A DNA stretch of 13,631 nt from an uncultured Solirubrobacteraceae bacterium (GCA_955652345.1 CATPBV010000296.1:1-13631); one strand, 5' to 3'; numbered from the stretch's first letter, positions 1 through 8,277 are shown. Numbers and translations are program-made. Notes: a model not told the origin generated them from the letters alone.

Positions 1-1
1 G

Positions 2-1555
2 TTCGAGGAGCTTGCGGCGAACGCGACCAAGCGCGTCCCGGCGATGGAAGAGGTCAAGATAACTCGGTTGATCAACGGCCCCGAGGCGTTCACGCCCGAT
101 AACGAGTTCTGCCTCGGCGAAAGCGACGTGCGCGGCCTGTTCGTGGCCGCAGGATTCTGCGCGCACGGCCTCGCCGGCGCGGGCGGGATCGGGAAGGTGA
201 TGGCCGAATGGATCCTCGCGGGCGAGCCGCCGGTGGATGTCTCCGAGATGGACATCAGACGTTTCGGCGCGCACTACCGCTCGCCGCGCTACACGCTCGC
301 GCGCGCGAAAGAGGTGTATGAGACCTACTACGACATCCGCTACCCGGGCCACGAGCGCCGGGCCGGCCGTCCGCTCAGGACATCGAGTGCCTACGCCTGG
401 CACAAGGACTACGGGGCTGCTTTCGGCGAGAAGGCAGGGTGGGAGCGGGTCAACTGGTACGAGCGCAATGCTCCGGCCGGCGACGAGTCGCTGCGTCCGC
501 ACGGCTGGGCCGGCATGCACTGGTCTCCGGCGATCGGCGCCGAGCATCGCGCGACCCGCGAGGCGGCGGGCCTGTTCGACGAGTCCTCGTTTGCGAAGCT
601 CGAGGTCAGCGGCCCGGGCTCGGCCAAGCTGCTGAGGCGGCTGTGCGATGCCGACGTGGCGCGCGAGATTGGGGCGATCACCTACACCCAGATGCTCAAC
701 GCCCGCGGCGGAATCGAATGCGACTTCACGGTCACCCGTCTCGAGGAGGAGGCCTTTCAGATCATCACGGGAACGGCGCTCGGCAACCGCGACGCAAGTT
801 GGATCCGCCGCCACCTCCCCGAGGACGGCTCGGTGCGGCTGCGTGACGTCACGTCGCACTGGGCCTGTTTCGCGCTGTGGGGGCCGCATGCGGCGAAGAT
901 CCTTGCCCCGCTGAGCGCCGATCGGCTGGACTTCCCGTACATGTCGGCGCGCGAGCTCGCGGTCGGCTCGGTGCCGGTGCGGGCGCTGCGAGTGACGTTC
1001 GTCGGCGAGGGCGGCTGGGAGCTCTATTGCCAGACCGAGTACGGCGCCGCGCTGTGGGAGACCCTGTGGGAGGCGGGGCAGGCGCATGGCCTGGTCGCGT
1101 GCGGCTACCGGGCGATCGAGTCGCTCCGTCTGGAGAAGGGCTATCGCGTCTGGGGCTCTGACATCACGCCGGATCAGACGCCGTTCGAGGCTGGGCTCGG
1201 CTTCTGCGTGCGCACAGGAGATGGCTTCCTCGGGGCGCGTGCCCTGCGGGAGGTAGAGCCCCGGGCGCGGCTGCGTTGCATTGTCCTAGACGATCCGCGG
1301 TCGGTCGTTCTCGGCAACGAGCCGGTCGCGATCGCTGGGAAGGTCGTGGGGAGGGTGACCAGCGGGGGATACGGGTACACGATCGAGCGCTCGATCGCGT
1401 ATGCCTATGTCCCGGTCGAGGTCGATCCCGGCGACCGGGTCGAGGTCGACATCTTCGGACGATGGGTTGCGGGAGAGGTCGTGCGGACTCCCCTGTTCGA
1501 CCCGGACGGCGAGCGCGTCCGCGGGCCCCTTGCAACGATCGGAGCCGAGGGTTGA
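2..1555 (+). CDS. Sarcosine/dimethylglycine dehydrogenase-like FAD oxidoreductase with GcvT domain (5' truncated)
   Basis: The frame is open from base 2 without a stop, so the gene begins upstream of the window. The ATG at 44 is internal. Counted from that Met, residues 11-60 are the end of a DAO-type FAD domain (NGPEAFTPDN, then the Gly-rich HGLAGAGGIG). Residues 60-115 resemble the FAO_M linker, about 160-390 the GCV_T folate-binding domain (RGGIECDFTV with the conserved Asp near 227, and GYRAIESLRLEKGYR), and 400-500 the GcvT C-terminal barrel. By family knowledge such enzymes demethylate sarcosine, dimethylglycine or related N-methyl amines and pass the one-carbon unit to tetrahydrofolate, giving methylene-THF. 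The substrate cannot be told from this fragment. The missing N-terminal part should hold the Rossmann GxGxxG motif. The next gene starts 28 nt downstream on the same strand. Confidence 0.9.
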   Translation, partial: FEELAANATKRVPAMEEVKITRLINGPEAFTPDNEFCLGESDVRGLFVAAGFCAHGLAGAGGIGKVMAEWILAGEPPVDVSEMDIRRFGAHYRSPRYTLARAKEVYETYYDIRYPGHERRAGRPLRTSSAYAWHKDYGAAFGEKAGWERVNWYERNAPAGDESLRPHGWAGMHWSPAIGAEHRATREAAGLFDESSFAKLEVSGPGSAKLLRRLCDADVAREIGAITYTQMLNARGGIECDFTVTRLEEEAFQIITGTALGNRDASWIRRHLPEDGSVRLRDVTSHWACFALWGPHAAKILAPLSADRLDFPYMSARELAVGSVPVRALRVTFVGEGGWELYCQTEYGAALWETLWEAGQAHGLVACGYRAIESLRLEKGYRVWGSDITPDQTPFEAGLGFCVRTGDGFLGARALREVEPRARLRCIVLDDPRSVVLGNEPVAIAGKVVGRVTSGGYGYTIERSIAYAYVPVEVDPGDRVEVDIFGRWVAGEVVRTPLFDPDGERVRGPLATIGAEG

Positions 1556-1583
1556 CGGTTAGGCGAACGGGTAGTCCTAGAAC

Positions 1584-2036
1584 ATGTGCGAAGAGCCAGC
1601 GCTTTCGGAGTCTTACGCTGCAGTGCCGGCGTCGGTCCCGCTCGCGCGCCGCGCGGTGACGCGCTTCGCCCGAAGCGCCGGAGCGAGCGAGGAGCAGGTC
1701 GCGGCGGTCAGCCTGGCCTCGTCCGAGGCGCTTACCAACGTGGTCCAGCACGCCTACGACGGCGCGGAGGGCAGCGTGTACGTTGCATCGGCGGTGGCCG
1801 GGGACGAGCTGTGGGTACTGGTGTCCGATGACGGGGTCGGCCTGCGTGCGGGCCGCAGCAATCGAGGGCTGGGAGTTGGGTTGGCGCTGATCGCCTGCCT
1901 GGCCGACACGTTCTCGGTGCTGAAGCGCTCGTCCGGCGGCACCGAGCTGCAGATGCGCTTCGGGCTACAGGCGCGCAAGACCTCCGAGTCCGATCGGCGT
2001 CTACGTACGGTCTCCTCGGCGAAGACCGCCGCCTGA
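1584..2036 (+). CDS. RsbW-like ATP-binding anti-sigma/serine kinase
   Basis: A 150-residue stand-alone GHKL ATPase. The N box is SEALTNVVQHAY (residues 47-58, E48 and N52), the G1 box VSDDGVGL (80-87) and the G2 box GLGVGLAL (95-102). There is no sensor, HisKA or membrane segment, which fits the RsbW/SpoIIAB type. These proteins phosphorylate an anti-sigma-factor antagonist on Ser/Thr and bind a sigma factor in the cytoplasm. No anti-anti-sigma or sigma gene lies beside it here, so its partner is unknown. It starts at an ATG 28 nt after the dehydrogenase with no clear Shine-Dalgarno and ends 1 nt before the stop of a convergent minus-strand gene. The tail from about 130 to 150 is Ser/Lys/Arg-rich and probably disordered. 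Confidence 0.88.
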   Translation: MCEEPALSESYAAVPASVPLARRAVTRFARSAGASEEQVAAVSLASSEALTNVVQHAYDGAEGSVYVASAVAGDELWVLVSDDGVGLRAGRSNRGLGVGLALIACLADTFSVLKRSSGGTELQMRFGLQARKTSESDRRLRTVSSAKTAA

Positions 2037-2037
2037 T

Positions 2038-2367
2038 TCACCGGCGCGGGTCGGTCTCCTCGGCCACTTCTCCGGCCTCACCTCGCTTCTCGACCACGAC
2101 ATATTCCGGCCGTGTGCCTACGACGACCTCCAGTGACGGGCGCACGTGACCGGGCGACACCAGGAACCTCCTGGGGTGCGCGCGGATGTCCTCGTACTCG
2201 GCGATCGTCAGCTCTAGGAGCTGGTTACAACCGAGCTGGGCGCACTCGCAGCGAAAGCCCACAGGCTCGTGCTCCTCACCGGGCCACTGCCCCCGCTCGA
2301 TCGCCTCGTTGATCTCGCGGAAGGTCGCCTCGTTCGCCGCGGTGCGGGCCTCAGCCCCACGCTCCAT
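2038..2367 (-). CDS. Small CxC(x4)C protein, conserved hypothetical
   Basis: A soluble 109-residue protein of unknown function. The N-terminal third is an acidic and basic helix (TFREINEAIE). The core has FRCECAQLGC (Cys40, Cys42, Cys47), followed by an EYEDIR helix and PRRFLVSPGH. The spaced cysteines plus the His suggest metal binding, which is inference. I recall similar short proteins in actinobacteria but cannot name a family. The frame stays open 19 codons further upstream. I chose the internal ATG at 2367 because a GGAAGGA Shine-Dalgarno lies 7 nt before it on the minus strand, whereas the outer start at 2424 would overlap the divergent gene region. It is convergent with the RsbW-like gene, the two stops being 1 nt apart. 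Confidence 0.75.
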   Translation of the reverse strand: MERGAEARTAANEATFREINEAIERGQWPGEEHEPVGFRCECAQLGCNQLLELTIAEYEDIRAHPRRFLVSPGHVRPSLEVVVGTRPEYVVVEKRGEAGEVAEETDPRR

Positions 2368-2374
2368 ACCGGGA

Positions 2375-2381
2375 TCCTTCC
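2375..2381 (-). promoter_or_regulatory. Shine-Dalgarno that decides the start at 2367
   Basis: On the minus strand this reads GGAAGGA and ends 7 nt before the ATG at 2367. It is one of the clearest ribosome binding sites in the window and excludes the longer N-terminus. Confidence 0.65.
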
Positions 2382-2435
2382 ACGTCGCGGTGAGCGCCGC
2401 AATCGCGCCTGTCGGGCGTGACACCGCGGGCGATT

Positions 2436-2717
2436 ATGGATAGCATCGACGGCGAGGTGACCTGGGGATTCGTCTGGTTGATGCTGGCCCTGAAGATCCC
2501 GCTCGCGATGCTGATCTACATCGTGTGGTGGGCGGTCAGGCAGGAGCCAGACGCGCCGTCGAGCGACGACGACGGCGGGATCAGGCGGCGGGAGCGGCCG
2601 CACCCTCCCAAGCCGTTCCCTCGCCGTCCGCGCCGAGGACCGCATGGCGACCCGGCACCGCCGGCGCCCGCGCGAGTACGCACCGTGTGCGCTCGCGCGC
2701 GCGTGCTCGAGCACTAG
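2436..2717 (+). CDS. One-TM protein with Arg/Pro-rich cytoplasmic tail
   Basis: A 93-residue protein of unknown function. Residues 9-33 form one hydrophobic segment beginning WGFVWLMLALK and ending near IVWWAV. It is followed by an acidic patch (SSDDD), an Arg cluster and a Pro/Arg-rich tail (HPPKPFPRRPRRGPHGDP), probably cytoplasmic by the positive-inside rule. The start could be the ATG at 2436 or a GTG at 2418. Neither has a strong Shine-Dalgarno, and ATG gives the more natural N-terminus. The gene is divergent from the CxC protein across a 68-nt gap that must hold both promoters, and lies 61 nt before dcd. The last 25 codons are unusually Arg/Ala-rich, so the exact C-terminus is less certain than the TM part. 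Confidence 0.6.
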   Translation: MDSIDGEVTWGFVWLMLALKIPLAMLIYIVWWAVRQEPDAPSSDDDGGIRRRERPHPPKPFPRRPRRGPHGDPAPPAPARVRTVCARARVLEH

Positions 2718-2778
2718 AGACAGAGACCCTGTCGACGTCGTGGCCCTCGGATCCGCAGTCGCTGGCAGACTTGTCCGG

Positions 2779-3441
2779 ATGAGTGGCGGGATAGCGCGCG
2801 AGCGCTCGGCTCACGCAGAGGAGCAGCCGCGAGAGGCGGTCGCCGCGTCGGTCCTCTCCGACGGCACGATCCTCGAGCTCATCGACAGCGGCCGGATCAG
2901 GATCGAGCCGTGGGACCCGGCGCTGGTCCAGCCCGCGAGCGTCGACCTGCGGCTGGGCGATTCCTTTCGCGTGTTTCACAATCACCGCGCCTCGGCGATC
3001 GACCTGCGCGATCCGCCGTCAACTCTTACGGAAGAGGTGGTGATCGGACCCGAAGAGTCGTTCGTGATCCACCCCGGCGAGTTCTGCCTCGGGCGGACGC
3101 TCGAGTGGGTGGAGCTGCCGGATGACGTGGTCGCGCGAATCGAGGGCAAGAGCTCGATCGGGAGGCTCGGCCTGATCGTGCACGCCACTGCGGGGTTCTG
3201 CGATCCCGGCTGGAAGGGCACGCTGACGCTCGAGCTGAACAACCTCACCCGGATCCCGATCAAGCTGTACGCCGGCCTACCGATTGCGCAGTTGTCGTTC
3301 ATGGCGCTCGATCGGCCCGCGCTGAGACCGTATGGGAGCCCGGGGCTCGGGAGCCACTACCAGGGCCAGCGCGCCGCGACCGAGAGCCGGTATGAGGGAG
3401 CGCGCGACCAGGATTCTCGATCGGATAGGGTCGGCCGGTGA
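2779..3441 (+). CDS. dcd: dCTP deaminase (probably bifunctional dCTP deaminase/dUTPase type)
   Basis: Converts dCTP towards dUTP/dUMP for thymidylate synthesis, in the cytoplasm as a trimer. Family motifs are QPASVDLRLG (residues 51-60), EGKSSIGRLG (122-131), HATAGFCDPGW (135-145), LELNN with the presumed catalytic Glu152, and the C-terminal GSHYQGQR (191-198) that closes over the nucleotide. TAG at 137-139 matches the mycobacterial and archaeal bifunctional enzymes rather than the TAH of E. coli Dcd, so release of dUMP is a reasonable inference. At 220 residues it is longer than the usual 190 or so, with about 25 extra at the N-terminus. No ATG, GTG or TTG occurs between the ATG at 2779 and the conserved core, so this extension is real unless an unusual start is used. 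The stop overlaps the next start by 4 nt (GTGA). Confidence 0.93.
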   Translation: MSGGIARERSAHAEEQPREAVAASVLSDGTILELIDSGRIRIEPWDPALVQPASVDLRLGDSFRVFHNHRASAIDLRDPPSTLTEEVVIGPEESFVIHPGEFCLGRTLEWVELPDDVVARIEGKSSIGRLGLIVHATAGFCDPGWKGTLTLELNNLTRIPIKLYAGLPIAQLSFMALDRPALRPYGSPGLGSHYQGQRAATESRYEGARDQDSRSDRVGR

Positions 3442-3650
3442 TCGGCCACATCCTCGCCGCCGCCGAGCCCTCGAAGGTTCCGTTCTACTTTGCTGGTGGC
3501 GCTTTTGCAGCCTGGGCCGTCGTGCTCGCCGCGATGGGGCTGACACGCCCGAGCTTCCCCTACTCGGAGCGCGGGGGACGTGCAGTGATGGGGATCAGCT
3601 TCGGGCTGATGGTCGTGGCGGTCGCCATGGCGATCGCGACGAGCAAGTAG
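3438..3650 (+). CDS. Two-TM mini membrane protein
   Basis: A 70-residue protein of unknown function. Hydrophobic segments lie at about 16-34 (FYFAGGAFAAWAVVLAAMG) and 48-66 (AVMGISFGLMVVAVAMAIA), joined by a short polar loop, RPSFPYSERGGR. The GTG start sits inside the dcd stop (GTGA overlap), implying translational coupling. I recall similar short proteins near respiratory genes in Thermoleophilia, but no respiratory genes are in view, so I assign no function. It ends 87 nt before citrate synthase. Confidence 0.72.
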   Translation: MIGHILAAAEPSKVPFYFAGGAFAAWAVVLAAMGLTRPSFPYSERGGRAVMGISFGLMVVAVAMAIATSK

Positions 3651-3725
3651 TCAACGGGCGGGTACTACAGTCTTCGATAGCTCTCGTGCGCGGTGTGCCG
3701 TGGGGAGCGCCCGGCGATCGCCCCG

Positions 3726-3734
3726 AAAGGAGGG
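3726..3734 (+). promoter_or_regulatory. Shine-Dalgarno of citrate synthase
   Basis: AAAGGAGGG ends 3 nt before the GTG at 3738, a near-perfect anti-16S match. It selects this GTG over the in-frame upstream start at 3693, which has no such site. Confidence 0.7.
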
Positions 3735-3737
3735 CCG

Positions 3738-5069
<1,332 letters not shown>

Positions 5070-5132
5070 GCGAGTGGGGTGACCGGTGAATGTTGCCGGG
5101 AGCTCCACTAGGCGGCCTGAGATGATCGGGCC

Positions 5133-5480
5133 GTGCCCTGGAAGCTCACAGTTCGCGCTGGTCCGCGGGTAGAGCACGATCATTTCGATGACCTCGAGGC
5201 GGCGGTTGCGGCGCTAGAGTCCCGCGCCCGAGAGGTGGCCCGCGCGGCGCCGCGGCGAGCTCTCGACACCAAAATCCGGCGCTTCGAGCCGGCGCAGCAG
5301 GTGAGCGCGCGCATAGAGCTGTCGGGTCCCGAGCGTGTGCTGGCTTCGGTGCGTGCCGGTGTCGACGTCCGCGGTGATGGCTCGGTCGTGCCGTACATCG
5401 GCCGGCTGCGGCGGCGGCTGGTCGAGCAGCGGGCGGGCGAGAGTCCGTACCGGGCGCTGCGGCGGGTGCTGGCGCGCTAG
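5133..5480 (+). CDS. Conserved hypothetical protein (MPWKLTVRAGP type)
   Basis: A 115-residue soluble protein of unknown function. The N-terminus MPWKLTVRAGPRVEHDHFDD leads into an Ala/Glu/Arg-rich helix (20-45). A mixed segment follows with RRFEPAQQVSARIELSGPER (49-68), then VRAGVDVRGDGSVVPYIG (73-90) and a basic C-terminal helix. It has no TM segment, Cys or signal peptide. The coherent blocks and GC-rich third positions argue that it is real, and I recall look-alikes in Thermoleophilia genomes. The GTG at 5133 is preceded by little that resembles a Shine-Dalgarno. It stands alone, 63 nt after citrate synthase and before a gene-poor gap. Confidence 0.7.
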   Translation: MPWKLTVRAGPRVEHDHFDDLEAAVAALESRAREVARAAPRRALDTKIRRFEPAQQVSARIELSGPERVLASVRAGVDVRGDGSVVPYIGRLRRRLVEQRAGESPYRALRRVLAR

Positions 5481-5642
5481 CCCGCGGTGTCCCGGTCGTC
5501 CGCCCGCCGTGTCGGTGCCAGTCGGAACGGCATTCAATGAAGGGGCCAGGTAGGGGACTGCGGACCCACGATCGCCCACTTTCCAGCGTGCATGGCGCGA
5601 CAATCACCGCATTCGGGCAAGCGCATGACGCGTGATGCACAC

Positions 5643-5650
5643 AGGAGGAG
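5643..5650 (+). promoter_or_regulatory. Very strong Shine-Dalgarno before a 20-codon ORF
   Basis: AGGAGGAG lies 4 nt before the GTG at 5655, stronger than the site of most full-length genes here, yet the frame closes after 20 codons. Confidence 0.45.
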
Positions 5651-5654
5651 CCCA

Positions 5655-5717
5655 GTGCGCCAAGCGTGCGGGATCCCGCGACTGTTGACGCGCTATGCAC
5701 CCTGCTTTCCGGAGTAA
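5655..5717 (+). CDS. Possible 20-residue mini-protein or leader peptide
   Basis: GTG start 4 nt after AGGAGGAG and stop TAA at 5715. The peptide is MRQACGIPRLLTRYAPCFPE, with two Cys, three Arg and no resemblance to anything I know. No plus-strand gene follows for 820 nt, and the next gene is on the opposite strand, so a classical attenuation leader is unlikely. It may be a genuine microprotein, the start of a decayed gene, or a chance purine run. Confidence 0.25.
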   Translation: MRQACGIPRLLTRYAPCFPE

Positions 5718-5810
5718 CCCGCTGTGGCTGCGCGACACCCACCTTCGCACCCTCATTGATGCCGTTCCCTTACCCCACACGGCCGATGGAAGGCTGAGCC
5801 GCCGGCCGGC

Positions 5811-6509
5811 CTACAGAACGAGCGTCGCGCCGTGCTCGCGCAACCACCGTGCATGCTCGCGGTATGCAGGCCAGCATTCCTCGAGCATTCGCCAGAACAG
5901 CGGCGAGTGGTCGGGGATCTCGAGGTGGCACACCTCGTGCCAGACCACATAGTCGAGCACCGGCTCGGGTGCGAGCAGCAGCCGCCAGTTGAAGCTCATC
6001 GCGCCGGTGGGCGAGCAGCTGGCCCAACGCGTCCGCTGACCGCGGATCGTCAGCTTGGAGTAGGAGGTCCCCAGGCGCCGGCACGCCTGATCGAGCCGCG
6101 GCGCAATCTCTGCGCGTGCGGCCCGGCGGTACCAACGCTCGAGCGCGGGCTTGCACGCGGCTCCATCGGGCACCAACAGGTCACCACCAACTCGGTGAAC
6201 CTGGGTACGGCCGAGCTGGGGCACGAGCCTGATCATCGCTCCGAGATACGGGACGGCGCCCCCCCGCGCCGCGACGGTGGCGGTGGCCCGCTCCAGCTCA
6301 GCCAGCCGGCGCTCGATCCACGGCCGCAGCTCGACGACGGCAACCGCAGCTTCGTGACGCGCGGCGCGGCGGGGCAGGACCACCTCGACACCACGGGCAG
6401 GATCGACGGTCACCCGTACGCGACGCGCCCGCTGCGAGCGGCGGATTCGGTAGGCGATCGCCGTGTCAGGGAGGGTCTGCGCCGGCGTGTGCGAAGCGAT
6501 CTGCGCCAC
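5811..6509 (-). CDS. YgjP/SprT-like zinc metallopeptidase (DUF45, M48-like)
   Basis: The core is RGQRTRWASCS followed by MSFNWRLLLAP and the zinc site WHEVCHLEIPDHSPLFW. With the start chosen here the HExxH is His191-Glu192-His195 and the third ligand is probably His201. This arrangement defines the YgjP-like (PF01863) family. The N-terminal half, YRIRRSQRARRVRVTVDPARG, is the usual beta-rich lead-in. Length is 232 residues, normal for the family. It has no signal peptide or TM segment, so it is cytoplasmic, and its substrate is unknown. The frame continues to an ATG at 6575, but that would overlap the divergent acetyltransferase by 37 nt. I chose the GTG at 6509, though neither start has a good Shine-Dalgarno, so the true start is open. 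Confidence 0.85.
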   Translation of the reverse strand: MAQIASHTPAQTLPDTAIAYRIRRSQRARRVRVTVDPARGVEVVLPRRAARHEAAVAVVELRPWIERRLAELERATATVAARGGAVPYLGAMIRLVPQLGRTQVHRVGGDLLVPDGAACKPALERWYRRAARAEIAPRLDQACRRLGTSYSKLTIRGQRTRWASCSPTGAMSFNWRLLLAPEPVLDYVVWHEVCHLEIPDHSPLFWRMLEECWPAYREHARWLREHGATLVL

Positions 6510-6538
6510 GGCGGGACAGGGTACGGTGGAGTCCCGAC

Positions 6539-7099
6539 ATGCCCGCTTTCCCTCGGCTGACAGACCCGCTGGCAAACGAGCACGTGATGCTCCGCGATGC
6601 GGCCGAACGCGACATCCCCGAAGTCCTGATCGCCTATCAGGATGACCCGGAGCTGTGCGCGCGCCTCGGGAGGGAGCGGCCCCCCAGTGCCGCGGAGCTC
6701 GGGCAGGCCGCAGAGCGAGAGGCGGCCGAGCGCGCGGCCGGGACGAGCGCGGAGTTCACGATCCTGGTGCCGGGTTCCGACGTGTGCGCAGGACAGCTGA
6801 ACGTCCACCACGTCGACTGGGACCACGCCCGCGGCGAGCTCGGCATCTGGCTCTCGCCGCAGTCGCGGGGAGTGGGGCTCGGCAGCGGGGCGTTGCGGCT
6901 GGCGAGCGAGTGGTTGCTGCGGGAGTCCGGGCTCGAGCGGGTGGAGCTGCTGACCGAGCCGGACAACGAGCCGATGCTAGGGGCCGCTCGCGCGGCGCGG
7001 TTCGTGCACGAGGGCGTGCTGCGCTCGTATCTGCTCGAGCGCGGTCAGCGGATCGATGCCGCGATCCTGTCCCTGATCCGACGGGATCTGCCGAGCTGA
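6539..7099 (+). CDS. GNAT family N-acetyltransferase (RimJ/RimL-like)
   Basis: A 186-residue single GNAT domain. The opening LANEHVMLRDAAERDIPEVL is the beta1-alpha1 unit of RimJ/RimL-type enzymes. The central strand is ELGIWLSPQ (100-108) and the acetyl-CoA loop RGVGLGSGA lies at 110-118 (R-G-x-G-x-G). The late block VELLTEPDNEPMLGAARAARFVHEG is the usual alpha4-beta6 region. It transfers an acetyl group from acetyl-CoA to an amine, and the acceptor cannot be read from sequence. It is divergent from the metallopeptidase, and its stop overlaps the next start by 1 nt (TGATG), so the two genes are probably co-translated. A TACGGT 11 nt before the ATG could be a -10 element for a very short leader, but no -35 is obvious. 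Confidence 0.88.
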   Translation: MPAFPRLTDPLANEHVMLRDAAERDIPEVLIAYQDDPELCARLGRERPPSAAELGQAAEREAAERAAGTSAEFTILVPGSDVCAGQLNVHHVDWDHARGELGIWLSPQSRGVGLGSGALRLASEWLLRESGLERVELLTEPDNEPMLGAARAARFVHEGVLRSYLLERGQRIDAAILSLIRRDLPS

Positions 7100-7392
7100 T
7101 GCGGTACTGGCGCGTGAAGCTGCCTCCGGGGGTTCGTTCTCCGTTCGACGTGTACGTCAACGGCGTTCCGCAGGAGCTCGGGGTCGACTACCGGATAGCC
7201 GGCGGTGAGCTGCTGTTCGAGCGGGAGCTCGTCTCCCAGAAGCTCGGGTTCTGGGCGTGGTTCATGGGGTTCTGGGGGATCGGGACCTACAAGCGAAACG
7301 ACGAGGTCGACGTCCGCTACGAGCGCGACGGCCAGCCGATGGTCGCCCACGCGCTCGCCATCATTCCGCCGTCCTCACCACCTCGCGCCTGA
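7099..7392 (+). CDS. 97-aa conserved hypothetical protein coupled to the acetyltransferase
   Basis: Begins MRYWRVKLPPGVRSPFDVYV, then NGVPQELGVDYRIAGGELLF and a Trp-rich block KLGFWAWFMGFWGIGTYKRN (about 54-73), and ends with DEVDVRYERDGQPMVA. The front half looks like a beta-rich domain of the kind that presents a short repetitive hydrophobic motif. The Trp/Phe/Gly patch may insert in a membrane or pack a hydrophobic core. It is too short for confident TM assignment. Function is unknown, although I recall similar proteins in Thermoleophilia. The start is fixed by the TGATG overlap with the upstream stop. The last 32 nt overlap the 3' end of metF on the other strand. Confidence 0.75.
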   Translation: MRYWRVKLPPGVRSPFDVYVNGVPQELGVDYRIAGGELLFERELVSQKLGFWAWFMGFWGIGTYKRNDEVDVRYERDGQPMVAHALAIIPPSSPPRA

Positions 7393-8269
7393 CCCACGGT
7401 CGCAGCAGGTTCAGCGCGGACAGGATCGCTCTGGTCGCTGGGGAGCGGTTGAGCGTGTAGAAGTGGATCCCGGGAGCGCCCCGGGCCAGCAACTCGGCGC
7501 ATTGCAGCGTGGCGTAGGCGACGCCGAGCTGGAGGACGGCACTCGGGTCGTCCTCGCGCCACTCGAGCGCCTCGAGTAGGGCTTGCGGGATGCTCGCGCC
7601 GCACATCCCCGTGATCGTCTTGATCTGGCCGACGTTGGTGATCGGCATGATCCCGGGGATGATCGGGACCTCGATCCCGGTCGCCCTCGCTTCGTCGAGG
7701 AAGCGGAAGTAGAGCTCGTTGTCGAGGAACAGCTGCGTGATCAGGAACGAGGCCCCGCTGCGCACCTTCTCCGCCAGGAAGCGCAGGTCACTGGCCATGT
7801 CCGGGGCCGCGGGGTGGACCTCCGGGAAGCAGGCGGCACCGATGCAGAACGGGTAGTCCTCGCGGATCAGCGCCGCCAGCTCGGTCGAGTAGTGAAGCCC
7901 CTGCGGGTGAGGCCGCCATTCCGTCTCGCCGCGGGGTGGATCACCGCGCAGCGCCAGGACGTTGTCGATGCCCGCCGCGGCGATCCCGTCGAGCGTCTGA
8001 TGCAGGTCCTCCCGACTCGAGCCGACGCAGCTGAGATGGGCCATCGCCTCGATTCCGAGATCGTTCTTGATCCACTTGGTCAGCTCGACCGTGCGGGCCC
8101 GCGTGGAGCCGCCGGCCCCATACGTAACCGAGACGAAATCGGGCTCGAAGGCCCGGAGGTCCTCGAGCGTGTCCCGGAGGTTCCGCTCCCCCTCGTCGCT
8201 CTTGGGCGGGAAGAACTCGAACGAGAACACCGGCTCATCGCTGGTGGCGAGGATCTCGTCGATGCGCAC
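7361..8269 (-). CDS. metF: 5,10-methylenetetrahydrofolate reductase
   Basis: Reduces methylene-THF to 5-methyl-THF, the methyl donor for methionine synthesis, using FAD in a TIM barrel. At 302 residues it matches the bacterial single-domain MetF. Visible motifs are FSFEFFPPK with the catalytic-type Glu18, VSVTYGAGGSTR (47-58), LALRGDPP with Asp110, ITQLFLDNELYF (177-188) and IPGIMPITN (204-212). The C-terminal GIHFYTLNRS (267-276) is also characteristic. The start is GTG at 8269, with no Shine-Dalgarno. A -10-like TACGGT ends 8 nt before it, so the mRNA may be leaderless. It is convergent with the 97-aa gene, overlapping it by 32 nt. Confidence 0.95.
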   Translation of the reverse strand: MRIDEILATSDEPVFSFEFFPPKSDEGERNLRDTLEDLRAFEPDFVSVTYGAGGSTRARTVELTKWIKNDLGIEAMAHLSCVGSSREDLHQTLDGIAAAGIDNVLALRGDPPRGETEWRPHPQGLHYSTELAALIREDYPFCIGAACFPEVHPAAPDMASDLRFLAEKVRSGASFLITQLFLDNELYFRFLDEARATGIEVPIIPGIMPITNVGQIKTITGMCGASIPQALLEALEWREDDPSAVLQLGVAYATLQCAELLARGAPGIHFYTLNRSPATRAILSALNLLRPWVRREVVRTAE

Positions 8270-8277
8270 TGCGCGCC

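Larger units (their letters stand above)
5481..5810. other. 330-nt stretch without a convincing gene
   Basis: No frame here has the codon-position pattern or motifs of the neighbouring genes, and the base composition is less GC-rich than the flanks. It contains a 20-codon ORF with a strong ribosome binding site (5655-5717), an imperfect palindrome around ACGCGT (5623-5638) and the perfect decamer palindrome GCCGGCCGGC (5801-5810) just past the metallopeptidase stop. I see no T-run that would make that palindrome a classical terminator. It may be an untranslated RNA, a decayed gene or simple spacer. Confidence 0.4.

Noticed and set aside
1164..1751. A 195-codon minus-strand frame
   Set aside because: It is antisense to the GcvT domain and the start of the RsbW-like gene, with an Arg/Pro-rich shadow translation.
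3664..3673. ACTACAGTCT shared with 12228-12237
   Set aside because: A 10-bp match between two places in 13.6 kb is expected many times by chance, and the second copy sits between convergent stops with no promoter role.
3713..3722. GGCGATCGCC palindrome before citrate synthase
   Set aside because: GATC- and CG-rich palindromes recur across this composition, and it shows no repeat, spacing or promoter context that marks it as an operator.
5801..5810. GCCGGCCGGC palindrome as a terminator
   Set aside because: It is a short self-complementary GC run without loop or T-tract, and such decamers are common in GC-rich DNA.
7583..8268. A long plus-strand open frame opposite metF
   Set aside because: Within metF it is a GC-rich shadow. 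Only its continuation past 8270 is considered separately, because of the VTF repeats.
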